Source of the DNA: Streptomyces sp. A1277
GTDB lineage: Bacteria > Actinomycetota > Actinomycetes > Streptomycetales > Streptomycetaceae
Direction: 5' to 3'
Length of the DNA: 64,000 bases
Assembly (NCBI RefSeq): GCF_004795015.1
Contig: NZ_SSBI01000004.1
Coordinates: forward strand, 124,001-188,000
Part shown: piece after piece, positions 40,926 to 48,955 of the stretch
Position numbering within the stretch: the stretch's first letter is position 1
Layout of the letters: each line of letters starts with the position of its first letter
Program-made: the position numbers and the translations under genes
Notes under the pieces: model-generated
What the model saw: the letters and a program-made list of their open reading frames with translations, nothing else
What the model was told of the DNA's origin: nothing
Database searches by the model: none

Positions 40926-42491
40926 TTGAGCGCTGCGCCGCCCCCGGCCTCGGAAGAGGCCCCCGCCGATGTTCTCGTCGTCGGGTTCGGCCCGGTCGGC
41001 CAGGTGTTGTCGATCCTGCTCGCCCAGCGCGGATGGCAGGTCACGGTCGTCGAACGTTGGCCCCGGCCCTACCCGATGCCACGTGCCGTCGCCTTCGACG
41101 CCGACGCCGCCCGCATCCTCCACGCCACGGGGGTCGGCCCCCACCTGAGCACGTTCGGGGAGCCCTCCGAGGACTACGTGGTGGCCGACGCCGCGGGCCG
41201 CACCCTGCTCCGTATCGGGCTGGGCCACGACCCCGCCCACCGCTGGCCCGCCTCGACCTCCATGTACCAGCCGGGCCTGGAGGAGGCGTTGGCCGGGCGC
41301 GCCGCGCGGCTCCCCAACCTGCGGCTGCTGCGCGGTCACGAGGCGGTGCGGCTGACCGCCCGGGACACCGGAGCCGACCTCACGGTGCGCCGCGCGGACG
41401 GGGGCCCCGAGCGGGTGCTGCGCGCCCGCTGGGCCGTCGGGTGCGACGGCGCCAACAGCATGGTGCGCGAGGCGATGGGCGCCGGGCTGAGCGACGGGGG
41501 CTTCGCGCTGGACTGGATGGCCTGCGATGTGACTCCGCACCGCGCGGCCGACTTCCCGCCCTGCAACGTGCAGATCGCCGACCCGGCGCGCCCCCGGGTG
41601 GCGGTCTCGGCCGGGCCGGGGCACCGGCGCTGGGAGTTCATGCGGCTGCCCGGCGAGGCCCCCGAGGCGTTCGGCATCGCCGAGAACGCCTGGCGGCTGC
41701 TCGGGCTGTTCGGTGTCGAACCGGGCAACGCCACGCTGGAACGCCACGCCGTCTACACCTTCACCGCCCGCAACGCGGACCGCTGGCGGGCCGGCCGGGT
41801 CCTGCTCGCCGGGGACGCCGCCCACCAGATGCCGCCGTTCGCCGGGCAGGGCATGTGCTCCGGCATCCGCGACGCCGACGACCTGGCCTGGAAGCTGGAC
41901 CGCGTACTGGCCGGCGCCGCGCGCCCCGAGCTGCTGGACAGTTACGAGGCCGAGCGCCGCCCGCACGCCCAGGGCAGCATCGACCGCTCGGTCGCGCTCG
42001 GCCGGATGATCTGCCTGACCGATCCCATCGCCGCGGCACACCGCGACACCGCGATGGCGGCACGGCCGGACGCGGACGTCGCCCGCCCGGCACAGCCCGG
42101 CGTCCACGCCCCGGACGGGGGCCTGTACCACCGCCGGGACGACGGCACGCCCGGCCTCGGAGCGGGGCTGCCCGTCCCGCCGGCGGTGCTCGGGGCCGCC
42201 GGGCACCTCGGCCCGGACCCGGTGCTGCTCACCGCCGACGATCCGGCCGCGCTGCACGCCTCCGGCGCGTTCGAGCGCGCGGAGCGCTGGCGGCTGCGGC
42301 TGCGCCGGCTGCGGCCCGGGGACACCGCCGACGAGCTGCTGCGGGCCTGGCTGGAGTCGCTGGGCGCGACGGCGGCCGTCATCCGGCCGGACTGCCGGGT
42401 CTACGGCCTCGCCCGGAACCCGTCGGAGGCCGAGGCCCTGGTGCGGGAGCTGGCCGACCGCTACGCACCGTCCCTGGAGCCGACCGCGTAA
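40926..42491 (+). CDS. FAD-dependent hydroxylase (MhpA-like)
   Basis: 521 residues, PF01494 group with an extra C-terminal thioredoxin-like region (from about 380), as in MhpA/phenol hydroxylases. Motifs: VVGFGPVGQ (FAD), AVGCDGANSMVRE (DG), LLAGDAAHQMPPFAGQGM (GD). It would hydroxylate an aromatic ring. It is divergent from the precursor gene and so shares the 202-bp control region. The start is TTG at 40926, preceded by AAGGGAG; no ATG is near. Together with 35627-36868 it provides two flavin hydroxylases for tailoring. The substrate is inferred to be the AHBA unit. Confidence 0.85.
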   Translation: MSAAPPPASEEAPADVLVVGFGPVGQVLSILLAQRGWQVTVVERWPRPYPMPRAVAFDADAARILHATGVGPHLSTFGEPSEDYVVADAAGRTLLRIGLGHDPAHRWPASTSMYQPGLEEALAGRAARLPNLRLLRGHEAVRLTARDTGADLTVRRADGGPERVLRARWAVGCDGANSMVREAMGAGLSDGGFALDWMACDVTPHRAADFPPCNVQIADPARPRVAVSAGPGHRRWEFMRLPGEAPEAFGIAENAWRLLGLFGVEPGNATLERHAVYTFTARNADRWRAGRVLLAGDAAHQMPPFAGQGMCSGIRDADDLAWKLDRVLAGAARPELLDSYEAERRPHAQGSIDRSVALGRMICLTDPIAAAHRDTAMAARPDADVARPAQPGVHAPDGGLYHRRDDGTPGLGAGLPVPPAVLGAAGHLGPDPVLLTADDPAALHASGAFERAERWRLRLRRLRPGDTADELLRAWLESLGATAAVIRPDCRVYGLARNPSEAEALVRELADRYAPSLEPTA

Positions 42492-42501
42492 CAGCGCCGA
42501 G

Positions 42502-42531
42502 GGGGTGACGGTCCGCTCGGACCGTCACCCC
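42502..42531. terminator. Terminator between FAD hydroxylase and ABC permease
   Basis: GGGGTGACGGTCC and GGACCGTCACCCC are perfect 13-bp arms with a 4-base loop, lying between two convergent genes. It should end transcription from both sides. Confidence 0.85.
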
Positions 42532-42554
42532 TCCTCGACGTCCGCCCACGGGCG

Positions 42555-43403
42555 TCAGTGGAAGCGCTGGCCCTCGTCGCGCCGGTAGGCGTACACCGAC
42601 AGCACGGCCAGGAGCACCGTCCACCCGACGAAGGAGACGGCCGCGACCGGGTTCAGGTGGTAGTCGCCCACGGCCGCCCACATCATCTCGGCGGCGCCGC
42701 GCGTCGGGGTGAAGGGCGCGATCGTCTCGATGAAGCCGGGCGCCCGGCCCGCCCCGGAGAACAGCCCCCCGGCGAAGGCGAGCGGGAAGAACGTCAGCTG
42801 CACCACCGTCAACGCCGCCCGGATCGGCAGCAGATACCCGATCGTCAGCCCCATCAGCGTGAACGGGATCGAGACCAGCACCACCACGACCACACCGGTC
42901 AGGAAGCCCAGCGGGGTGGTGGTGGCCTCCGTCGCCAGCGCGGCGATGAGCAGCAGCGGGATCATCGACAGCAGCATCGTGAGCAGCCCGGACAGCAGCC
43001 GCCCCGCGAACTTCGGGCCCGGCCCGCTGGGCAGGGTGCGGGTGTAGAGGTCCCACGGATGCTGGCGCTCCTCCGCCACACCGATGCCGTGCCCGAAGAG
43101 GTTGCTGATCATGGTCGCGAAGACCACCATCGCCGCGGTCGCGTAGGTCGCGCCCACGGGGTCGTCGCCGGCGGCCGGGACGACGAAGAACAGCATCGAA
43201 GCGCCCGGGAAGAACGCCGTGCCCACCAGCGCGATCGGGATGCGCATGGTCCGCAGCAACTGGTAGCGCGCGTGCATCAGGCTCATCCGGACCTGGGTGC
43301 GCAGCGCCGCGCGCACCCCCTGGCCGGACTCCGCCGCGCCGGGCGGCGGGCCGGCGGACGCCTCTTCGGAGCTGCTTGCCGTCTTCGGCGTGCCTATCGC
43401 CAC
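42555..43403 (-). CDS. ABC-2 type transporter permease
   Basis: 282 residues. Six hydrophobic helices of the ABC-2 permease fold are visible (ALVGTAFFPGASMLFFVV; ATAAMVVFATMISNLFG; LLTMLLSMIPLLLIAALA; LGFLTGVVVVVLVSIPF; final VGWTVLLAVLSVYAYR). An N-terminal soluble stretch of about 45 residues is Gly/Ala/Glu rich. It pairs with the ATPase encoded just before it and probably exports the mature thiopeptide, giving self-protection as well. The GTG at 43403 overlaps the ATPase end by 10 bases. It is the last gene of the eight-gene operon. Confidence 0.88.
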   Translation of the reverse strand: MAIGTPKTASSSEEASAGPPPGAAESGQGVRAALRTQVRMSLMHARYQLLRTMRIPIALVGTAFFPGASMLFFVVPAAGDDPVGATYATAAMVVFATMISNLFGHGIGVAEERQHPWDLYTRTLPSGPGPKFAGRLLSGLLTMLLSMIPLLLIAALATEATTTPLGFLTGVVVVVLVSIPFTLMGLTIGYLLPIRAALTVVQLTFFPLAFAGGLFSGAGRAPGFIETIAPFTPTRGAAEMMWAAVGDYHLNPVAAVSFVGWTVLLAVLSVYAYRRDEGQRFH

Positions 43404-44386
43404 GGGCCGCTTCCCAACTGTGTCGTCGCCGCGGGCGCGCCGGCCGGGGCGTCGTCGGCCCCGGCCTCGTCCGCGAGGGTGAGGAACGCCTCTTCCAGCG
43501 TCGCCGAGCGGACTTCGAGTCCGGAGAACGGCGCCCGGCTGTGGACCAGATCGCGCACCAGCGCGTCGGCGTCGGGGGTCAGCAGGTGCACCCGGCCGTC
43601 GACGCGCTCGGAGCTGAGGATGCCGGGCAGCGCGGGCACCTCGTCGGCCAGCAGACTGACCCGCTGGGCGCGCACCAGCCCGCGCAGCGCGTCCACCGTG
43701 TCGTCGGCGGCGACCCGGCCCCGGGCGAGTACCACCACGCGGTCGGCCAGGGTCTCGATCTCCTCCAGATAGTGGCTGGTCAGCAGCACGGTGCCGCCCT
43801 CGGCGTGGAAGGCGCGGATCACCTCCCACAGGGTGCGGCGGGTCTCCACGTCCAGTCCGGTGGTGGGCTCGTCGAGGAACACCATGCGGGGCCGCCCCAC
43901 GAAGGCCAGGGCCACCGCCAGGCGGCGCTTCTCGCCGCCGGAGAGCCCACCGGTCTGGCGGCGCTCCTTGTCCAGCAGGCCGAAGCGGTCCAGGAGTTCG
44001 CCCCGGGGGACCGGGTTCTCGTAATGGGCGGCGGCGAAGTCGGCCACCTCACCGACCCGGAGCGTGGGCGGCAGCCCGGTCTCCTGCGGGGTCACCCCGA
44101 TCAGCCTGCGGTGTACGGGCTTTCGCGGGTCGCCGCCGAACAGCTCGCAGTGGCCCGAGGACGGCCGGCGCAGCCCGACGAGCAGGCTGAGCAGCGTGGA
44201 CTTGCCCGCGCCGTTGGGCCCCAGCAGGCCGACGAGCTCGCCGCCGCGGATCTCCAGGTCGATCGGGTGCAGCGCGGTCTTGCCGTCGTAGGAGCGGGAC
44301 ATCCCCACGGTCCGGACGGCCACCGGCGGTGCGGCGGCGGACGGCGTGCGCGGGGGGTCCGCCGCGGTGAGCAGGGATCGTGCCAT
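43394..44386 (-). CDS. ABC transporter ATPase (DrrA-type)
   Basis: 330 residues. Walker A GPNGAGKST, Q-loop VTPQETGLPP, signature LSGGEKRRL, Walker B MVFLDEPTTGLD and the switch His (LLTSHYLEE) are all present. A C-terminal extension of about 80 residues is typical of drug-export ATPases such as DrrA. It energises the permease encoded next. The ATG shares its A with the stop of the pyridine-synthase gene. Confidence 0.92.
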   Translation of the reverse strand: MARSLLTAADPPRTPSAAAPPVAVRTVGMSRSYDGKTALHPIDLEIRGGELVGLLGPNGAGKSTLLSLLVGLRRPSSGHCELFGGDPRKPVHRRLIGVTPQETGLPPTLRVGEVADFAAAHYENPVPRGELLDRFGLLDKERRQTGGLSGGEKRRLAVALAFVGRPRMVFLDEPTTGLDVETRRTLWEVIRAFHAEGGTVLLTSHYLEEIETLADRVVVLARGRVAADDTVDALRGLVRAQRVSLLADEVPALPGILSSERVDGRVHLLTPDADALVRDLVHSRAPFSGLEVRSATLEEAFLTLADEAGADDAPAGAPAATTQLGSGPWR

Positions 44387-45468
44387 CAGTGCTCCTCGGG
44401 TGCCGGCTGCGCGGCGGTGTCGGTGGTGCCGGGCTCGGGAAACGGGAAGAGGTGGACCAGCCGGGCGTAGGTCTGCAGCTCCTCGGCCATGGTCAGCCCG
44501 AGCCGGTTGTGCAGCATGTGGACGTGGGAGAAGAAGACCTCCCCGGGGTGTTCGGCGGTGCCTTCCGTACGGACCTGGCCGGCCAGGTCGCAGAGCAGGG
44601 TGTGCCAGGACCCGAACGGGCCGTGCTGGGCCGGGTCCACGGCGGGCGGTGCGGCGGCCGGGCGCTTCCCGGGGCCCGCGCCGGACCCGCACAGCCGGTC
44701 CAACTGCTCGGTGGAGAGCCGGAACCCGGCCCCCACCATCTGCCGCAGGGCGTCCAGTCCGCGCGCGTAGAACATGGCCTGGTCGGCCGGGCCGCCCAGC
44801 GCCGTACCGGCGGACATGGCCGCCCGCAGCGCCATCGCCGAACGCGACCGCGAGTCGGGCAGCCGGGGCAGGAAGGCGCGTACCAGTTCGCTGGAGAGCT
44901 GGAACAGCCGCTCGGTCGCGGGCATCAGGGCGGGCCCGCCGTACCGCTTTGTCTCCGGTGCATAGGTGTCCTGGTACACGCCCGGGGCCCGGGGACTGGC
45001 CAGGCGGACGCCGCGGTGCGGTTCCTCCAGCGCGGACAGCCGCCGGGCGTGCCCCAGATACGTGTCCCGGTCGACGGGGTCCTCGCCCTCCCGGAGCCGG
45101 GCCGCGCGGCCGAGCCGGTCCTGGAGCAGGCGTTCGGCGCGCGCCGTCTCGGAGGCGGTCAGCCCTCCGAGCCGCAGCCGCAGATGCGGCCCGTCCTGCC
45201 AGTAGCGGATGAAGAACCAGGGGCGGTCGGGGAACAGGTCCACCGCGGGGCCGATCACCTCGGTGACCACCCTGTCGTGCGCGGACCGCGCCATGGAGCC
45301 GAGATGGAGGTGCCAGGAACGCCACTGGACCGCGGGGCCCAGTTTCCGGGAGGCCGTCGCCTCTGGGGTCAGCCAGTGCGCTGTCCGGGACGCCGTGCTC
45401 CCGGTGGAGGGGGATTGCACCGTTGTTGTCTCCATTCTCTCGTGACTGCCGGAGGTCTCTCTCGTCAC
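44386..45468 (-). CDS. Thiopeptide pyridine synthase (TbtD/TclM-like)
   Basis: 360 residues. The N-terminal part matches the thiopeptide-type bacteriocin biosynthesis domain (WRSWHLHLGSMARSAHDRVV; WFFIRYWQDGPHLRLRLGGL), related to the LanB elimination domain. The length and position as the second such protein in the cluster identify it as the enzyme that joins two dehydroalanines in a formal [4+2] reaction, forming the central pyridine or a dehydropiperidine and closing the macrocycle. The start is the GTG overlapping the oxidase stop (GTGA); an ATG 11 codons later is possible. Assignment versus the 53311-54462 paralogue rests on gene order. Confidence 0.82.
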   Translation of the reverse strand: MTRETSGSHERMETTTVQSPSTGSTASRTAHWLTPEATASRKLGPAVQWRSWHLHLGSMARSAHDRVVTEVIGPAVDLFPDRPWFFIRYWQDGPHLRLRLGGLTASETARAERLLQDRLGRAARLREGEDPVDRDTYLGHARRLSALEEPHRGVRLASPRAPGVYQDTYAPETKRYGGPALMPATERLFQLSSELVRAFLPRLPDSRSRSAMALRAAMSAGTALGGPADQAMFYARGLDALRQMVGAGFRLSTEQLDRLCGSGAGPGKRPAAAPPAVDPAQHGPFGSWHTLLCDLAGQVRTEGTAEHPGEVFFSHVHMLHNRLGLTMAEELQTYARLVHLFPFPEPGTTDTAAQPAPEEH

Positions 45469-47000
45469 TGCCGGAGATCGAGGAGCGGGCCGCTGAACCG
45501 CGACGTCCCGCTGATCACTGCGAGTACGACCATCTCGTCGGCCGGCAGCCCGAGGAGGCGGCGCGCGGGCGCCTCACGGAACGCCCGCACCGGGCGGGCG
45601 TAGAGGCCCGCCGACGCGGCTGCCAGCGTCAGCCCGTGCACGGCCCAGCCGCAGGCGTACTGCGCCGCCGTCCAGGCACTGGTGCCGAGGTCCCCGGCCA
45701 GTTCCCGGGGCCGGAACGACAGGAACCACAGCACCGACGCGTGCCGTACGTCGCAACCGTTGCCCGGCGCCAGCGGGTAGCCGTAGATCTCCTCCAGCCG
45801 GGCCGGCACCCCGGGGCCGGTGGCGCGCGGCGTGTACGCCGCCGAGGTCACCTCGTACACCCCGTCGGCGTGGCCGGCCACCGACTGGGTGACGGCGGTG
45901 ACGCGCAGCGCCCCGGCCGCCGCCCGCAGCCCGGCGCCCGGCGGAGGCGTCAGCAGCCAGTCGCGCGCGGTGTCCAGCACCGCGCCCGGTACGGTGCGCG
46001 GCCGGGCGTTGTTCCCGAACAGGCCGCGCGGCATCCGGCCCGAGGTGCGGCGCCACAGCACCTCCGCCCAGGACAGCCCGGTGTCCGGCGTGCCGGGCGG
46101 GACGGCCGTGTCCACCGGGGCCGCGGCGGCGGGGAACCGCTGGGCGCGGTTCATCTCCACCACATCGGCCATGACCGCGTCCGGCACCGCCTCGGCCGGG
46201 ACCGGGCCGTGGTCCGGTCCGGCCGGGGCGTCCCCGGCCAGCTCGACCACCACGGGCAGGGTCCACTCCCAGCTGGGCGTCAGGCCGAACTCCGCCAGCC
46301 GTTCCCGGGCGCCGGGCCCCGGAAACCGCACCCGCGCCGAAATCCCCAGCAGTTGGAGGGCGACGCACACCGCGCGCAGCGCGATGCCGAGCTCCAGCTG
46401 CACCAGGGAGCCCCGGTACCAGCGGTAGGTGGCGGGCAGCCGGGTGAACCGCCCGGTGAGCAGCACCTCCCGCGCCGCCGACGGGGCCGAGGAGGCGCCG
46501 GACAGCCCGGCCAGCGCCCGCCGGTAGGGGTCGAACACCCGCCGCCTGCCCCGGTCGTTGACGAGGACCTGCACCGGGAACTTGGCGCGCACCGAGGCGT
46601 AACCCCGGTGGTCGTTGAACGGGTTCTCCGGCTCGCGGCGCTGCACCCCGAACGCCGCGACCAGCGCGTGCGCCAGCGCCCGGTCCTCCGGTACGCCGGT
46701 GACCCGGCCCGCCGGGAACGGGGCGTCCTCCAGGAGGTCGACCGTGCCCGGGGGCAGCGCGGTGAGGTCGTCGAGCCGGGCGGTGCCGGGCAGCCGGGGG
46801 GCCACCGGCAGCGCGTAGACCGGCACACCGGGCGGCGGCTCCGCGTCCGGGGGCATCGGCGGCACGGCGGGCCGGTCGGCCCCGGCGGCGTACAGGTACC
46901 ACATCCGGTCGCGGGCCATGGTGTCCGCGTCCTCGGGCACCGGGCCCGCCCCCGGCGGTACGAGGGCTTCCGGTACGTTCACAGCTGCCTCCGCGGTCAC
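45465..47000 (-). CDS. SagB/nitroreductase-type azoline dehydrogenase (TbtE-like)
   Basis: 511 residues. Two nitroreductase-like halves are visible: residues about 100-260 (YRGSLVQLELGIALRAVCVAL) and about 330-505 (SAWTAAQYACGWAVHGLTLAAASAGL, VVLAVISGTS). Such FMN enzymes oxidise thiazolines and oxazolines to thiazoles and oxazoles. The ending PLLDLRQ and the duplicated architecture fit the TbtE group. The GTG at 47000 overlaps the YcaO stop, so the oxidase is translated directly after its cyclodehydratase. The first 60 residues are Pro-rich and poorly ordered. Confidence 0.85.
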   Translation of the reverse strand: MTAEAAVNVPEALVPPGAGPVPEDADTMARDRMWYLYAAGADRPAVPPMPPDAEPPPGVPVYALPVAPRLPGTARLDDLTALPPGTVDLLEDAPFPAGRVTGVPEDRALAHALVAAFGVQRREPENPFNDHRGYASVRAKFPVQVLVNDRGRRRVFDPYRRALAGLSGASSAPSAAREVLLTGRFTRLPATYRWYRGSLVQLELGIALRAVCVALQLLGISARVRFPGPGARERLAEFGLTPSWEWTLPVVVELAGDAPAGPDHGPVPAEAVPDAVMADVVEMNRAQRFPAAAAPVDTAVPPGTPDTGLSWAEVLWRRTSGRMPRGLFGNNARPRTVPGAVLDTARDWLLTPPPGAGLRAAAGALRVTAVTQSVAGHADGVYEVTSAAYTPRATGPGVPARLEEIYGYPLAPGNGCDVRHASVLWFLSFRPRELAGDLGTSAWTAAQYACGWAVHGLTLAAASAGLYARPVRAFREAPARRLLGLPADEMVVLAVISGTSRFSGPLLDLRQ

Positions 47001-48955
47001 GGGAACGGGTGGGGGTCGTAGGGCGCCGTGCGGTTCCCGGCCGGGGCGCCGGCGAGCGCCGCCGCCAGCCGGGGGAGTCCCGCCAGCCGCTGCTGGGGCT
47101 GGCCGAAGCACATCGGCGTGATGCCGGGCACGACCGCCTTGGCCACCGCGAGCCCCAGGTCCCGGTGCTCGCGGGTGGACTGGTCCACCGTCAGGACACG
47201 TGCGAGACCGGCGTCCGCGAAGAGCCCCGCGGTGAAGTCCAGCGCCCGGCGCACATCGCCGCGCGCCGCGTCCCGCAGCCGGTGCGGCCAGGCGGGGAAG
47301 GCGTCCCGCAGGGCGACCGCGGGCCCGCCCAGCACCGAGGTGACGCGGGGCAGCGCCTCGGGCAGCGTGTACAGCTTCAGATGGTCGTGCAGCTGGTCCA
47401 CCAGCCACGGGTCGGCGAACATCGGCTCGATGTCCTCGCGGGTCCAGGTCACCGGGTCGGTGACCAGCTGGGCCAGCTCCCACAGGGCGGTACGCGCCAC
47501 GGTCACCGGGTCGGAGCCGGAACCGGCGGCCGAGAAGCTGGCCGGGAAGGGCCGTTCCCGGTTCACCGCGAGCGACCAGATGACCGGGAGGTCGATGTCG
47601 TCGGTCGCCACCAGCAGATGGACGTCGAAACCGTGTGCGCCGATCAGCTCCAGCAGCCGCCGCGACGCCGGATCGGTGACGGAGGAGAGCTCGATCGACG
47701 GCAGCGGGGCCGCCCGGTGCCAGGCGTTGAGGAAGGCGTCCCGTTCCGCCAGTTCGAACAGCGAGTGCAGCACCGCCTCCTCCGGCGTCGAGCCCAGGGC
47801 GCAGCCGCTGGAGGAGTCGTGGAAGTGGAAGGTCCGTGTCCGCGAGTCGCTGCGGCGCACCGTGTCGTACGCCCGCCGGAAGCGGTGGTCGTACTGGTAG
47901 AAGCCGATCTCCGCCGGGACGAGCAGCGACGGCCCGCCGTGCAGGTCCCTGGCCCACACCCAGTCCATCGGGGTGTCCGGGGTGTACGGCGTGACCCGGC
48001 TGCCGGGGTGCGCCAGCTGTTCCGGCGTGTACTGGCCGAGGGTGCCGGGGTCCACGGCCCGGTCGGCGGTCTCGCGGTAGCTGAGGGGGCCGACGACGGC
48101 CGCCTCGTGGGGGAAGCCGCCCAGCCGCTCGTACGCCTCCAGGATGGCGACCGGCTCGGCGTCGGCGAAGGTCCCCGCCCGGGCGAAGCCCATGGCCAGG
48201 GAGTCCGGCAGGGAGGCCACGCTCATGGCGTACGGGGGCAGCGCCTCCCGCACGACCCGGTCGACCGGCCCGAACCGGGGGTCCACCGTCCGCGCGCGGA
48301 GCCGTCCGGGGGCGAGCAGCCCGGCACCGTCCGCGCCGCGCGTCGGCCCGTCCGGGGCGGCGGGTATCCGGCGGACCGGCAGCGGGGCGGGCGGGGCCGG
48401 GTCGAGCCGGTCCGGGTCGGGGGCGCAGACCCGGCAGCGGGCGCTGCGCCGTACCAGATGGCGGCGGGACGAAGGCCCGCCGAGCGCGTACAACTCACCC
48501 GCCTCCAGGGGGTGTTCCCCCAGGTTCAGGAGGACGGGGGCCAGCATCTCCAGGAGGAACGGGCGGCGCATCGCGGGGCGGGAGACCGGCCGCAGGGGAT
48601 CGGCCGCCAGCGGATGGCCGGCGACCACCCGGGAGCGCAGCTCCGCGCAGCCCGCGCAGCCGCCTTCCGCCCCGGGGACCCAGTAGGGGCCGATCAGGAC
48701 TTCGCCGCCGAACAGCCGGACCGACAGATGCGGCAGGCCCGAGGCGGACGCGGCGTCCACCCGCTCCTGCTCCCAGCCCGCGTTCCAGCCGCGGTTCAGG
48801 GAGAGCGAGCCGGGCCGGGCGGCGGCCAGCGGGAGCAGCGCCCGGGCCCACGGCCCGGCGGCGGGGCCGGCGAGGTCAGGACCGGTCAGCACCTCCGCGT
48901 CCGGGCCGGCGGCGGGCTGCGCCGGGGCGGGGGCCGTCATGATCTCACCGGGCAT
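46997..48955 (-). CDS. YcaO cyclodehydratase with N-terminal partner domain (TbtG-like)
   Basis: 652 residues. The N-terminal 200 residues have two CxxC pairs (GCAGC and CRVC) that probably hold zinc, as in TOMM partner proteins. The C-terminal YcaO domain starts near residue 220; its ATP-binding helix includes SSGCALGSTPEEAVLHSLFE and LAERDAF. The protein ends in PHPFP, the PxPxP tail of azoline-forming YcaOs. It would cyclise Cys (and possibly Ser/Thr) of the precursor with ATP. The ATG at 48955 has GAGGAG upstream; a second ATG at 48940 is possible. It overlaps both neighbours. Confidence 0.92.
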   Translation of the reverse strand: MPGEIMTAPAPAQPAAGPDAEVLTGPDLAGPAAGPWARALLPLAAARPGSLSLNRGWNAGWEQERVDAASASGLPHLSVRLFGGEVLIGPYWVPGAEGGCAGCAELRSRVVAGHPLAADPLRPVSRPAMRRPFLLEMLAPVLLNLGEHPLEAGELYALGGPSSRRHLVRRSARCRVCAPDPDRLDPAPPAPLPVRRIPAAPDGPTRGADGAGLLAPGRLRARTVDPRFGPVDRVVREALPPYAMSVASLPDSLAMGFARAGTFADAEPVAILEAYERLGGFPHEAAVVGPLSYRETADRAVDPGTLGQYTPEQLAHPGSRVTPYTPDTPMDWVWARDLHGGPSLLVPAEIGFYQYDHRFRRAYDTVRRSDSRTRTFHFHDSSSGCALGSTPEEAVLHSLFELAERDAFLNAWHRAAPLPSIELSSVTDPASRRLLELIGAHGFDVHLLVATDDIDLPVIWSLAVNRERPFPASFSAAGSGSDPVTVARTALWELAQLVTDPVTWTREDIEPMFADPWLVDQLHDHLKLYTLPEALPRVTSVLGGPAVALRDAFPAWPHRLRDAARGDVRRALDFTAGLFADAGLARVLTVDQSTREHRDLGLAVAKAVVPGITPMCFGQPQQRLAGLPRLAAALAGAPAGNRTAPYDPHPFP

